Below, piece after piece: positions 23,625 through 31,988 of a stretch of 46,320 nucleotides of DNA. Position 1 is the first letter of the stretch; every line of letters starts with the position of its first letter. This DNA comes from Candidatus Bathyarchaeota archaeon A05DMB-3 (GTDB lineage Archaea > Thermoproteota > Bathyarchaeia > Bathyarchaeales > Bathycorpusculaceae): NCBI GenBank assembly GCA_019685555.1, contig JABFQN010000012.1, forward strand, positions 1 through 46,320, read 5' to 3'. The notes below the pieces were generated by a model. The model saw only the letters and a list, made by a program, of their open reading frames with translations, ran no database searches and was not told the origin of the DNA. The translations under genes and the position numbers were made by a program.

Positions 23625-24791
23625 ATGGAAGCATCCCAAGAACTTGAAAAATCTGCAACAAACTATGCCTTAGAAGCCGTTCGCCTCGACAAGCAAGGCG
23701 CGAAGGGCATGGCAATAACCATGTACCAGAAAGCTATAGAGACCCTCTTAAAACTTGTTCAGCTTTACCCAGAATACAGCCTAAACAAAGTTTACATCCA
23801 AAGAGCCATAGCCTACCAAGAAAGAATAAAAGTGCTGCAAGGAGCCGTGGCCCCCATAGAACCCCAAACAGAACCAAAAGGCACTGAAAGCGCAAAACCC
23901 GGCGAAGAAAGGAAAGCCAGCTACGAAGACTTAATCGTAAAGGAAAAGCCAAACGTGAGATGGGAAGAAGTAATAGGACTTGACACTGCAAAAAGGGCAA
24001 TAAAAGAGGCTATAATCTATCCTGTTCAAAGACCAGACCTGTTCCCATTAGGTTGGCCTAGGGGCATACTGCTTTTCGGACCGCCAGGATGTGGAAAAAC
24101 TTTGTTGGCTGCTGCTGCCGCAACAGAAATTGATGCAGTTTTTATTTCTGTTGATGCCGCTTCTGTAATGTCTAAATGGTTGGGTGAGGCGGAGCAGAAT
24201 GTTGCTAGGCTTTTTGGTTCTGCCCGGAAATCCGCTGTAGAAGATAAGAAACCAGCCATAATTTTCATCGATGAGTTGGACTCCCTCATGGGAAAACATT
24301 CCAACGAGGTGGGCGGAGAAGTCCGCGTGCGAAACCAGTTCCTAAAGGAGATGGACGGCATAATCGACAAGGGTAAAAATCTCCACGTTTATGTTATTGG
24401 CGCCACAAACAAGCCTTGGGATTTAGACTGGCCTTTCATTAGACGTTTCCAGAAACGCATCCTCGTTCCTCTTCCAGATCATCATGCCCGCTTAATGATG
24501 TTTAAACATTATACGAGTAATCTGGTTTTGGCTCCAGACGTTGACTTACACGAGTTGGCTAGGCTTTCTGAAGGATTCTCTGGAAGCGACATCAAAGATG
24601 TTTGTCAAGCAGCCCACCTGAAGGTTATAGGAGAATTCTTTGAGTCTGGTCAAGCCACCAACAAGCTTGCTAAGCCTAGGTCTCTGAGGATGAGTGATTT
24701 TAGGCAAATCCTCGAAGAGAGAAAGCCCAGTGTTTCCCTTGACATGCTATCCCTTTACAACCGCTGGTTTGAAGCCTTCAAAGCCCTTTAA
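23625..24791 (+). CDS. cdvC: CdvC, Vps4-type AAA ATPase
   Basis: CdvC is the AAA+ ATPase that disassembles ESCRT-III filaments. The N-terminal MIT domain (residues 1-75: SATNYALEAVRLDKQGAKGM, AITMYQKAIETLLKLVQLYP) recognises MIM motifs of the CdvB proteins. The AAA core shows Walker A GPPGCGKT (152-159), the pore loop MSKWLGEAEQN and Walker B IIFIDELDS. The C-terminal Vps4 helix is seen in SLDMLSLYNRWFEAF. ATG 23625 is chosen over TTG 23601 because AGGTGAA precedes it and the MIT domain starts there. It is the last gene of the operon. Confidence 0.96.
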   Translation: MEASQELEKSATNYALEAVRLDKQGAKGMAITMYQKAIETLLKLVQLYPEYSLNKVYIQRAIAYQERIKVLQGAVAPIEPQTEPKGTESAKPGEERKASYEDLIVKEKPNVRWEEVIGLDTAKRAIKEAIIYPVQRPDLFPLGWPRGILLFGPPGCGKTLLAAAAATEIDAVFISVDAASVMSKWLGEAEQNVARLFGSARKSAVEDKKPAIIFIDELDSLMGKHSNEVGGEVRVRNQFLKEMDGIIDKGKNLHVYVIGATNKPWDLDWPFIRRFQKRILVPLPDHHARLMMFKHYTSNLVLAPDVDLHELARLSEGFSGSDIKDVCQAAHLKVIGEFFESGQATNKLAKPRSLRMSDFRQILEERKPSVSLDMLSLYNRWFEAFKAL

Positions 24792-24812
24792 GGAGCGCGG
24801 TGAAAGTGGAAA

Positions 24813-24885
24813 GGTTTGGAGACCCCCTTTTAATTTTGGAAAACTCTCCTTTCTCCCCTTCTCCCCCCTACGGAATCTCCAAACC
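24813..24885. terminator. Long inverted repeat with pyrimidine tract between convergent genes
   Basis: GGTTTGGAGA (24813-24822) is a perfect inverted repeat of TCTCCAAACC (24876-24885). The loop of about 53 bases holds TTTTAATTTT, a T-rich stop signal for cdvC, and the pyrimidine run CTCTCCTTTCTCCCCTTCTC (24844 onwards). Placement between the convergent cdvC and mobB genes suggests a bidirectional transcription end. Confidence 0.45.
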
Positions 24886-24919
24886 CCACATTTAAAGCTG
24901 GCGCTTCTTAAGGGCTTGT

Positions 24920-25465
24920 CTAAACCCTCTTCCTTTTTCTAACAATTTCTTCAACAATGTTTGCGATTTCCTTTTTCTCCCTCAAAACATCTATGTAAAG
25001 AGCATTTAACGCCATTTCCTTTATCGAGTAAGGTCCAGTAAAAGCTATTATGGGTTTAAAGGTTTTTGAGGCTTCTAGGGCTTCCTCCGCGGATTTTACT
25101 GTCACGATTTTTGGCACTTTCACGTTTTCTCCCAATAGTTTTCTGAAACCTTCAATTATGACTATGTCGTTTCCAAGGCACCTTTCAACAATGTCCTCCA
25201 AAGACAAACTGCTTGTATCAGCTTTTTCTATGGTGGAGATTTCCATGGGAGCTATGCCCACCACAGTTTTGGCGCCTGACATGGCGAATCTCCAAGTGTC
25301 TTTGCCCTTAGCGTCTATAGTGAAGTCTTTTTCTGGAATGTGTTTTACAGCCGCCACTTTGTAGCCTCTTTTTGTCAATTCTTCGATTAGGGTTTCTATC
25401 ACTGTGGTTTTTCCAGAACTTTTGCTTCCAACAACCGCTATGACTATCGGCTTTTTGGAGGTCAT
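24920..25465 (-). CDS. mobB: Molybdopterin-guanine dinucleotide biosynthesis protein MobB
   Basis: This 181-aa P-loop GTPase-like protein starts IVIAVVGSKSSGKTTVIETL, a Walker A typical of MobB, and continues with VAAVKHIPEKDFTID, the conserved KH pair with the aspartate of the family, and DIVIIEGFRKL, the Walker B-like strand. MobB assists the attachment of GMP to molybdopterin for Mo/W enzymes. The tungsten/molybdenum formylmethanofuran dehydrogenase encoded 6 kb away is an obvious client. The ATG overlaps the stop of the upstream winged-helix gene by 4 bp, so the two are coupled. Confidence 0.92.
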   Translation of the reverse strand: MTSKKPIVIAVVGSKSSGKTTVIETLIEELTKRGYKVAAVKHIPEKDFTIDAKGKDTWRFAMSGAKTVVGIAPMEISTIEKADTSSLSLEDIVERCLGNDIVIIEGFRKLLGENVKVPKIVTVKSAEEALEASKTFKPIIAFTGPYSIKEMALNALYIDVLREKKEIANIVEEIVRKRKRV

Positions 25466-25944
25466 CCTTTCATCTCTTCGTTAAATATCCTTTCAAACTT
25501 GGCTTTTTCCACGTGGAGTTTTTCCGATAGGCTTTTCACCCATCTTATGTAGCTTCTGAAAATGTTCTGAAGTATTTCTGCCTTTTCCTTTTCCGATAGG
25601 TCTTTTTCTTCGGCTATGAGTAGAGCAAACCATTTGCCCACGTCTGAAAGCTGGTAGGCTTTAACCCATACAACGCGTCCTTCATGCTCAGCCTTCTCCA
25701 TATGTTCGTTTAAAACTCCAAGATGGGTTAGAGTCTTCAAATTTTCTATTATTGTCTTGTTGGAGTAGGCGAGTCTCCTAACAAGGTCTTTCTGGTAAAT
25801 CTTGTTGGAAATTCCATGTTTGAGGGAGAATCTTAAGATTTCAAGGGAAGCCTTTGAGCCGAAAATGGCGCTTAAAATCTTGTCTTTCTGTTCGGCGGGG
25901 AGAAACACCACGTAAGGATGGGAATGTGAATCCAAACCATGCAC
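25462..25944 (-). CDS. Winged-helix transcriptional regulator
   Basis: This 160-aa protein has a central winged-helix DNA-binding fold (ILRFSLKHGISNKIYQKDLV, then SNKTIIENLKTLTHLGVL and the wing GRVVWVKAYQLSDVGKWFA). The C-terminal part is a charged helix (SLSEKLHVEKAKFERIFNE), perhaps for dimerisation. It resembles archaeal ArsR/MarR-like regulators. A TATA-like CAATATTTAG and SD-like AAAGGTG precede it. Translational coupling with mobB suggests a metal- or cofactor-linked role, but no ligand site is visible. Confidence 0.78.
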   Translation of the reverse strand: MHGLDSHSHPYVVFLPAEQKDKILSAIFGSKASLEILRFSLKHGISNKIYQKDLVRRLAYSNKTIIENLKTLTHLGVLNEHMEKAEHEGRVVWVKAYQLSDVGKWFALLIAEEKDLSEKEKAEILQNIFRSYIRWVKSLSEKLHVEKAKFERIFNEEMKG

Positions 25945-26070
25945 CTTTAATCTTTTAGGAAGCGCCTTCTAAATATTGCTTTCTTAACGTTAGGCTTTTT
26001 AAACAGCTGGCTAAACTTTATCAAGGTGTTCCAAACGACCGCATCCTCAGAATTGGCTAACTGGGTTCCG

Positions 26071-27072
26071 ATGGACGGCGACACCTTCACCACCCGAGAA
26101 GGTTTCATCTTCAACGTTTTCGGATACGAGCATCCAAAAGGGCGAGTGTTCGCCTTTCTAAAATACATTCCATCTAGGTTTAGGGAGCTTTTCAACATCC
26201 GCCTTCTGGAAAGAACATGGAAACATGACGAAACCGAGCTTTTCAGAGCTGAAAAACTTTACACAGCTAAAAACTACCAAACTTTTCTAAGGGTTTTCCG
26301 GAAAAACTTCCCAGACTACGTCTACTTCTGCACTTTTAGGAAAAAAGAGGTTATCAGTGCACCTTTAAGCCGAATTGTTGAAGTTTATATCCCTAAGGAA
26401 CGCCTCGAAGCTCTAATGGAAACCGAGAAAAAGGATAAGCTGCAAAAGATGACTTTGGATTTCGTTAGCCTAGTCTCCGGTGAGGCTAAAGTTCCATTAG
26501 AGGATTTTGGGGTTCACGGCTCCGTAGCCTTAAACATGCATTCAGCTGAATCTGACATAGACATAGTGGTTTATGGAAGCCAGAACTTCCGTAAAGTTGA
26601 GGCTGCCGTAGACAGACTTGTCAGAGAAGGAACTTTAACTTACGTTTTTAACAATAGGCTTGATGCTGCGAGGCGGTATAAGGGGCGCTTCATGGACAAG
26701 ATTTTCATGTATAACGCTGTCCGCAAACCAGAAGAGGTTACCGCTAAATATGGTGAATACAGATATTCGCCCATAGTTCCTGTTAAGTTCCGCTGCAAAG
26801 TTAAAGACGACAGCGAAGCCATGTTCCGTCCAGCCATCTACAAGATTGAAGGTTACACGCCAGCCAATTCCAGTTTAACGCTTCCCAGAGACATGGTTCC
26901 AATAGCGGTTATCTCCATGATTGGATGCTACAGAAACGTCGCCCGAAAAGGTCAAGAAATAGAGGTTTCAGGGATGTTGGAACGTGTAGAAAAAACAGCC
27001 ACTGGCGAAATTTCCCATCAAGTTGTTATTGGCACAGCCGAGAGCGAGGAAGAATACCTTTGGCCGGTTTAA
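26071..27072 (+). CDS. Archaeal nucleotidyltransferase, paralogue 1
   Basis: A predicted Pol beta-type nucleotidyltransferase. [22 protein letters not shown] shows the G-S and D-x-D of the family. The region where a third carboxylate is expected ([13 protein letters not shown]) has no acidic residue in the aligned place, so activity is uncertain. An N-terminal domain with [15 protein letters not shown] and a C-terminal block [17 protein letters not shown], ending in an OB-like strand set ([11 protein letters not shown]), are shared with two neighbouring paralogues. ATG 26071 is preferred to GTG 26026, because a TATA-like CTTTTTAAAC (25995-26004) places transcription start near 26028. It overlaps the next gene by 13 bp. 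Confidence 0.82.
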   Translation: MDGDTFTTREGFIFNVFGYEHPKGRVFAFLKYIPSRFRELFNIRLLERTWKHDETELFRAEKLYTAKNYQTFLRVFRKNFPDYVYFCTFRKKEVISAPLSRIVEVYIPKERLEALMETEKKDKLQKMTLDFVSLVSGEAKVPLEDFGVHGSVALNMHSAESDIDIVVYGSQNFRKVEAAVDRLVREGTLTYVFNNRLDAARRYKGRFMDKIFMYNAVRKPEEVTAKYGEYRYSPIVPVKFRCKVKDDSEAMFRPAIYKIEGYTPANSSLTLPRDMVPIAVISMIGCYRNVARKGQEIEVSGMLERVEKTATGEISHQVVIGTAESEEEYLWPV

Positions 27073-28133
27073 GGTTTAGGGACCGCGACGCAATATTAAC
27101 CAGTGAAGGCTTAATTTTCAGAGTTTTCGGTTATACGCATCCGCCAGAAGGCTACATATGCGACGCAGAATACGCTCCAGCCGAACTTTTCAAGTCTGAT
27201 AATCCGAAAGCCTTTAGAACTGATGGGAAAAGCGTATTCTACAAGTTTTACGAAGATGAAGGCTGGAAGTTCATCCAAAAGAATTTTCCGCATTACATGG
27301 TTTTCCACAAACCTTTAGACAGGAAGGTTGTAGGCGTATGCTGTGCTGACGTGGCAGAGGTTAGAAAACCCGAAGAAGCTCTCGGAAAGCTTGTCAAAAA
27401 ACAGCCAAAAGACGAGTTGCTTAAGGCTTTGCAAAAGGTTCTAGACATAATAATCGACCATTCAAAATTGTCAATGAAAGACTTCGGGGTTTTCGGTTCA
27501 CTACTCCATGATTTTTACCATCCAAAATTCTCCGACATAGACATAGTTGTTTATGGCAAGGATAATTTGGCGCAGGTACGTAGAGTTTTGCAAGAACTAT
27601 ACTCAGACAGCGGTTCAAGTTTTTCCAACGAGTTTGAAGATGACTCCCCAATTAAAGGGAAAAAGTGGCGTTTCAAAAACATCAGCCCAAAAGAGTTTGT
27701 TTGGCACCAAAAACACAAATTAATCTACGGGGTCTTCCACGATGAAGCTTCAAAGCGAACCATAAAAGTTGAGTTTGAACCAGTGAAAAGCTGGAGCGAA
27801 ATACACAACGAGTATGGCGAAATTAAAACGATAACGTGGAAAGGTTGGGTGAAGGCAATTCTGCTGGTGAAGGATGATTTGGAAGCACCTTTTATGCCTT
27901 CAATCTATCATGTGGAACCCGTCAAAATAATTGAAGGTCCAAAGGTTGAAGATTTGGAAAGGGTTGTCTCCTACCTTGAAGAGTTTAGAATGCAAGCGTG
28001 GAGAGACGAAACCGTTTATGTGGAAGGAAACCTTGAAAAGGTTGAAACAACCAGCAAAAGCTTCCATCAGATAACATTAACCTATGGACCACGATACTAT
28101 GAGCAAGTTATTAAAAGCCACAATGCAACATAA
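27060..28133 (+). CDS. Archaeal nucleotidyltransferase, paralogue 2
   Basis: This second copy runs from TTG 27060 (after GAGGA) for 357 aa and overlaps paralogue 1. [20 protein letters not shown] carries the G-S and D-x-D motifs, and [11 protein letters not shown] supplies a hydrophobic-acid-hydrophobic third carboxylate, so this copy looks catalytically complete. N-terminal [16 protein letters not shown] and C-terminal [17 protein letters not shown] match the other copies. It also carries an inserted loop ([17 protein letters not shown]). The RNA or protein substrate is unknown. Confidence 0.83.
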   Translation: MAGLRFRDRDAILTSEGLIFRVFGYTHPPEGYICDAEYAPAELFKSDNPKAFRTDGKSVFYKFYEDEGWKFIQKNFPHYMVFHKPLDRKVVGVCCADVAEVRKPEEALGKLVKKQPKDELLKALQKVLDIIIDHSKLSMKDFGVFGSLLHDFYHPKFSDIDIVVYGKDNLAQVRRVLQELYSDSGSSFSNEFEDDSPIKGKKWRFKNISPKEFVWHQKHKLIYGVFHDEASKRTIKVEFEPVKSWSEIHNEYGEIKTITWKGWVKAILLVKDDLEAPFMPSIYHVEPVKIIEGPKVEDLERVVSYLEEFRMQAWRDETVYVEGNLEKVETTSKSFHQITLTYGPRYYEQVIKSHNAT

Positions 28134-28153
28134 TACCAGTTGGGGGATGACTC

Positions 28154-28534
28154 ATGTCTTCCCACTACATCAAATGTTATGTCGAGAGTTCCTTCGAAAA
28201 AGTTTTTGAAGCTTTAAGCTTGGTCTTCGGCAATGTGTACGCAAAGAAGTTTAATGGTGATGGACACTTTCGTGGGGTCATTTTAGGAGAGGAATACTTT
28301 TTTAGGGTTAACAGCGATGTTGCTCTTCTCATTCTTTTGGAAGAGCGTTCAGCTGGAGAGGTGGAAATTGAAATTATTTCATGCGCTGGTGGAACTGGGT
28401 TGCTTGAAATCTCATATAGCGCCCACTCGGCTTATGCCAATAAAGTGAAGGATTTCCTAGTAAGTTCGGGTTTCAAAATTGAGGTTAAAGAGGAAATTCC
28501 CTATTTCTCCAATTATCGCTTAAGAACCAAGTAG
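28154..28534 (+). CDS. Small conserved-looking protein, unknown function
   Basis: The 126-aa product is not assigned to a family. It alternates strand and helix (IKCYVESSFEKVFEALSLVF, HFRGVILGEEYFFRVNSDVA, GEVEIEIISCAGGTGLLEIS), with no membrane segment. A distant resemblance to DUF6054-type proteins is possible but weak. It begins 20 bp after nucleotidyltransferase 2 and overlaps the 3' end of nucleotidyltransferase 3 on the other strand by 22 bp, so it may be co-transcribed with the first two paralogues. Confidence 0.6.
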   Translation: MSSHYIKCYVESSFEKVFEALSLVFGNVYAKKFNGDGHFRGVILGEEYFFRVNSDVALLILLEERSAGEVEIEIISCAGGTGLLEISYSAHSAYANKVKDFLVSSGFKIEVKEEIPYFSNYRLRTK

Positions 28535-29529
28535 TCTGAGGGATTGTTTCCAATTAACAGCCTAAAATACTCGTGGTTTTTTCCATAATCCTTTACGTGT
28601 TCAATTTTTCCTTGAGCCTTAACCCTTTCGCCTTTTTTGGCTTGTTCGCAGAACCTTCCGCGGAAAGACACAATTTCCTTTATTGGCTGAAGTTTTGGTC
28701 CTTCAACAACCTTTACATCTTCAATTTTGTATGTGCATGGCGTGAATATGGATTCGGCGTCATCCACAACAACCGCCTCAATTTTGGCATAACCACAGTT
28801 CTTGTAGCGGACATCACCATATTTTTCGCTTATCTCGTTTGGGGCTTTCACGAAACGGATGAAATAGTCCCTATTCAAAAATTTGCCTTGAAAAACCTTT
28901 CCGGATTCAACTGCCACGAAATCTTCGAAACTCATAAGCGTATCTTTCGAACGGAAATCGAAAAGCTTCCGCAAATCCGCCAAGCCATAAGGCTGGAAAG
29001 GCGTGTCATCCTCCTCCAGCAGTTTCCGCAATGCCGAATGCACTTTCCAGCAGTTTTCAACACCATAAACAACGGGGTCAATGTCCGATGTTGCAGTGTG
29101 TAACCCAACCAAAAGAGAACCCGAAACCCCAAGCTTATTCCAAGGCACACGTGCCTCTTCCTTCAAAAATTTAAGGCACTGGAAAGCTGCAGCCTCCAAC
29201 CCTTCAAGTTTCCGCTTTTTCCTAAGCTTTTCAAGATAATTTATGGGACTATAAACCCTTTTCACTCTGCGTAAGGGAACTTCGCAAAGCTTTTCGTCAA
29301 AAACCGAGTCGTAAACAACATAGCTTGGCAAATTCTCCTCAAGAAACATGAAACGCTCTGATAAGCTGTAAACTTTCCGATATTTGGCTTCTCCATGTCG
29401 GCGGGAACCTTCAAGGTCTGGAATAAAACGGGGAAAGGCTACAACTTTGTCTGGCGGGTGAACTAACCCTTTTACGTCGAAGATTATGTTTTCAACAGAC
29501 TCTATTAGAAAGCCTTCTATGGGCTGCAT
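28513..29529 (-). CDS. Archaeal nucleotidyltransferase, paralogue 3
   Basis: This third copy (338 aa) is on the opposite strand. VSGSLLVGLHTATSDIDPVV keeps the G-S and D-x-D pair, although the residue after D-I-D is proline. The third carboxylate region (DYFIRFVKAPNEI) carries Arg where paralogue 2 has Glu. The shared N-terminal (IIFDVKGLVHPPDKVV) and C-terminal blocks (VVDDAESIFTPCTYKIE, KAQGKIEHVK) are present. It follows the ECF S-component gene by 10 bp on the same strand. Confidence 0.82.
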   Translation of the reverse strand: MQPIEGFLIESVENIIFDVKGLVHPPDKVVAFPRFIPDLEGSRRHGEAKYRKVYSLSERFMFLEENLPSYVVYDSVFDEKLCEVPLRRVKRVYSPINYLEKLRKKRKLEGLEAAAFQCLKFLKEEARVPWNKLGVSGSLLVGLHTATSDIDPVVYGVENCWKVHSALRKLLEEDDTPFQPYGLADLRKLFDFRSKDTLMSFEDFVAVESGKVFQGKFLNRDYFIRFVKAPNEISEKYGDVRYKNCGYAKIEAVVVDDAESIFTPCTYKIEDVKVVEGPKLQPIKEIVSFRGRFCEQAKKGERVKAQGKIEHVKDYGKNHEYFRLLIGNNPSDYLVLKR

Positions 29530-29539
29530 TTTCTCTCTT

Positions 29540-30361
29540 TCAGACTTGTTCTTTGGCGTTTTCCTCTATTATAGACTTTTCAGCTATAATCCATTCCGTG
29601 TTCTTTAGAGTTCTTACGAGCGGAACCACAATTATTGTTGCAAATATGGCTTGAACCAGCCTTATAGCAGGATAAATGAATGGGCTTACGAGGAAGTAGA
29701 ATCGAACCGCCTCCAAAGGAAGACCAAAAATGGATTCGTAAACTATTGGTATGGCAAAGGCATTGCACCCCCACATGTTATCTGCTTGGTTTCCAACAAA
29801 AGTCAGCAAGAAAAAGAGTATAGACATACCTTTTGGGCTGGAGAGACGTTTAACAAATTTTACAGTTGGAAAAATTAGAAGTAATGCAATTACTTTGTCC
29901 CACAGAACCGCGACTGGCACATAATAAATGGGTATAGTGTAGGCGTTATCTGGATTGAATGGATCGAAGATTTGGCTATAGCCAGTTATTGGCTGTGAAG
30001 GTGGCGAAAAAAGAAACGCCAAAATTAACACTCCAAAAATGGCGAAAGCCCATCGCCACTTTCTGTAATAGATTAAGCCAACCACCAAGGCGTTTATGGG
30101 AGGCGACAAAAGAAAGGGAGCGCCAAAAGGACTCATACTTCCCGGAGGCAAAACCCATGATACAAATGCTCCTAGAAATGCGGCGAAAGCGCCAAGATAT
30201 GGACCTAAAATTATTCCAAAAACTGAAGCAATTAACGCTTCAAGCTTTATTTTTAGTTCTGGGAGTCCTATTGCGGGGATGTACGGTGATATTATGGATA
30301 GGACGTAATAGAGGGCGGCGAAAACCGCTACTAACGCTATGTGGCGCGTTGAAACTTTCAT
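29540..30361 (-). CDS. Putative ECF transporter S-component
   Basis: This 273-aa membrane protein has six to eight hydrophobic segments. The start MKVSTRHIALVAVFAALYYV has the A-x-x-A-x-x-x-A-L helix characteristic of ECF transporter substrate-binding (S) subunits, and GIILGPYLGAFAAFLGAFVS fits helix 2-3 packing. No ATPase or T-component lies nearby, so a shared module elsewhere must serve it. The substrate is unknown. Directly repeated sites lie in its promoter. Confidence 0.78.
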   Translation of the reverse strand: MKVSTRHIALVAVFAALYYVLSIISPYIPAIGLPELKIKLEALIASVFGIILGPYLGAFAAFLGAFVSWVLPPGSMSPFGAPFLLSPPINALVVGLIYYRKWRWAFAIFGVLILAFLFSPPSQPITGYSQIFDPFNPDNAYTIPIYYVPVAVLWDKVIALLLIFPTVKFVKRLSSPKGMSILFFLLTFVGNQADNMWGCNAFAIPIVYESIFGLPLEAVRFYFLVSPFIYPAIRLVQAIFATIIVVPLVRTLKNTEWIIAEKSIIEENAKEQV

Positions 30362-30371
30362 GAGGAACTTC

Positions 30372-30403
30372 CTATGTATTTTTGGTAATTGCTATGTATT
30401 TTT
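30372..30403 (-). repeat. Direct repeats in the ECF gene promoter (putative operator)
   Basis: CTATGTATTTTT occurs twice, at 30372-30383 and 30392-30403, exactly 20 bp apart (two helical turns). They lie between the TATA-like ATTAATAA (about 30413-30420) and the ATG of the ECF S-component, straddling the expected transcription start, a place typical of a repressor site. TATA-like ATTAATAA may also serve the opposite-strand citG-like gene. Confidence 0.5.
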
Positions 30404-30457
30404 TTACACAACATTAATAAGCCTTTCCGTAGAACTTAACATGTAAAGGTGTAGTCT

Positions 30458-31411
30458 TTGCAAAGTCACGCCTTCGATAAAGCCGTCCATGTTGCCCAAT
30501 GTTTGGAGTTAGCTATTTTGTTGGAGGTTAGCGCTGACAAGCCTGGAAACGTGAATTTTGTTGTGGGTTTCGAGGGCACTAATCATTTGCATTTTTTGGC
30601 TTCTGCTGTGGCTGCTGCTCCATTTTTTAGGGTTGCTGCTGAACGTGGAATAGCCGTCTCCAAAGGCGAAATGGGCGTTGAAGAGGTTGGCGTTGGAAAA
30701 ATCATAAGAGACTGTGTTGCTGGGGTTAGTGCTTGGCAGAGTGGCGGCAACACTTTGCTTGGCACGGTTATGCTTTTTGTGCCTTTGGCTGTGGCGGCTG
30801 GCATGACGCCCGCAGAAAAGGGTGTTTTCGAAATTTCTGGTTTAAGACGAAATTTGAAGCGGGTTGTTGAGGCAACCACGCCAGAAGACGCTGTTGCAGT
30901 TTACGAAGCCGTGGAAATCGCTAAGCCCAGCGGGCTTGGAAAGGCGCCAGACCTAGATGTCAACGACCCAAACTCGGTGAAGCGGATAATTGAGGAGCGT
31001 GTTTCTCTGTACCAGGTTTTCCAGATAGCTTCAGCCTACGACATGGTTTGTTCAGAATGGGTTAACGATTTTCCAGTGACCTTTGATTTTGCCTGCCCAA
31101 CCCTAACGCGGCGCCTCAAAGAAGACGGCGACTTAAACACGGCGATAATCCACACTTTCTTAGGGGTTTTGGCCAAACATCCAGACACCTTCATTGCCAG
31201 AAAAGTTGGAATTGAAAAAGCCCGCACGGTTTCAGCCATGGCTGAAGAAATCCTAAAAAATGGCGGCTTGAAAACAGCTGTTGGAAAGGCGAAACTCCAC
31301 GAGTTTGACACTGTGCTTAGGCGAGATGGCAACCACCTAAACCCTGGAACAACAGCAGATATTATCGCTGCTGCCTTAGCCTTAACCATACTTGGCGGTT
31401 ACAGACCATAA
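30458..31411 (+). CDS. CitG-family triphosphoribosyl-dephospho-CoA synthase-like protein
   Basis: This is a 317-aa protein of PF01874 (CitG/MdcB), which in bacteria makes 2'-(5''-triphosphoribosyl)-3'-dephospho-CoA for citrate lyase. Conserved parts are EVSADKPGNV, SGGNTLLGTVMLFVPLA and, near the C-terminus, HLNPGTTADIIAAALAL. No citrate lyase or malonate decarboxylase is seen; instead it heads the fwd/mch run, so a role in a phosphoribosyl-type cofactor of C1 metabolism is an inference from context. TTG 30458 has SD AAAGGTG six bases upstream. Confidence 0.85.
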   Translation: MQSHAFDKAVHVAQCLELAILLEVSADKPGNVNFVVGFEGTNHLHFLASAVAAAPFFRVAAERGIAVSKGEMGVEEVGVGKIIRDCVAGVSAWQSGGNTLLGTVMLFVPLAVAAGMTPAEKGVFEISGLRRNLKRVVEATTPEDAVAVYEAVEIAKPSGLGKAPDLDVNDPNSVKRIIEERVSLYQVFQIASAYDMVCSEWVNDFPVTFDFACPTLTRRLKEDGDLNTAIIHTFLGVLAKHPDTFIARKVGIEKARTVSAMAEEILKNGGLKTAVGKAKLHEFDTVLRRDGNHLNPGTTADIIAAALALTILGGYRP

Positions 31412-31578
31412 AATGAGCAAAGCAGAAAATATAGAGGGGGCTAGCTGCTATTGGTTGCGGCAAAAGCCAAAATAATGGCGAATCTCAAGCGGTTTTAGGG
31501 ATAAATTAATTAGGATTGAAATTCTGTATGTAGCTTTCAAGAAATCAATTCGATAAAACAAAAGTTTGAGGTTAACCG

Positions 31579-31986
31579 ATGGGTGAAAAGCCTAAACTAA
31601 GGGTTACGTTGCTTACGGGACGCACAATAGAACAGGGCGTTGGAAAAGAGCATGGCAAATCCTCAAAGGAGTATGTGGAAAGCGTTTCAGTCTGTTACAT
31701 GGACCCCGAAGACATGAAAAAGCTCGGTGTAAAAGATAAAACCAACATCCAAGTTTCAACGGCTTTCGGCTCCGTAGTGGTTAAAGCCCAAAAATCATTG
31801 AGGGCGCCGCATCCCAGCGTAATTTTTATTCCTTACGGTCCATGGGCAAACGTTATTGTGGACCCAGAAACCCATGGGATTGGAATGCCATCTTTTAAGG
31901 GGATTCCAGCCACTGTGGAACCCGCCCCAGAAAAGCCCGTTTTAGGTTTAAAAGAGCTTCTCGAATTGCAGTTTAGGAAGGGTTAA
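31579..31986 (+). CDS. fwdD: Formylmethanofuran dehydrogenase subunit D
   Basis: FwdD is the small subunit that contributes the C-terminal molybdopterin-dinucleotide-binding beta-barrel of the Mo/W active centre. The 135-aa length, the opening LRVTLLTGRTIEQGVGKEHG and the later LGVKDKTNIQVSTAFGSVVV and FIPYGPWANVIVDPETHGIG match the family. It is separated from the citG-like gene by 167 bp holding a TATA-like AAATTAATT (about 31503-31511), so the fwd genes may have their own promoter; SD GAGGT precedes the ATG. fwdB follows after 2 bp. Confidence 0.95.
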   Translation: MGEKPKLRVTLLTGRTIEQGVGKEHGKSSKEYVESVSVCYMDPEDMKKLGVKDKTNIQVSTAFGSVVVKAQKSLRAPHPSVIFIPYGPWANVIVDPETHGIGMPSFKGIPATVEPAPEKPVLGLKELLELQFRKG

Positions 31987-31988
31987 CT

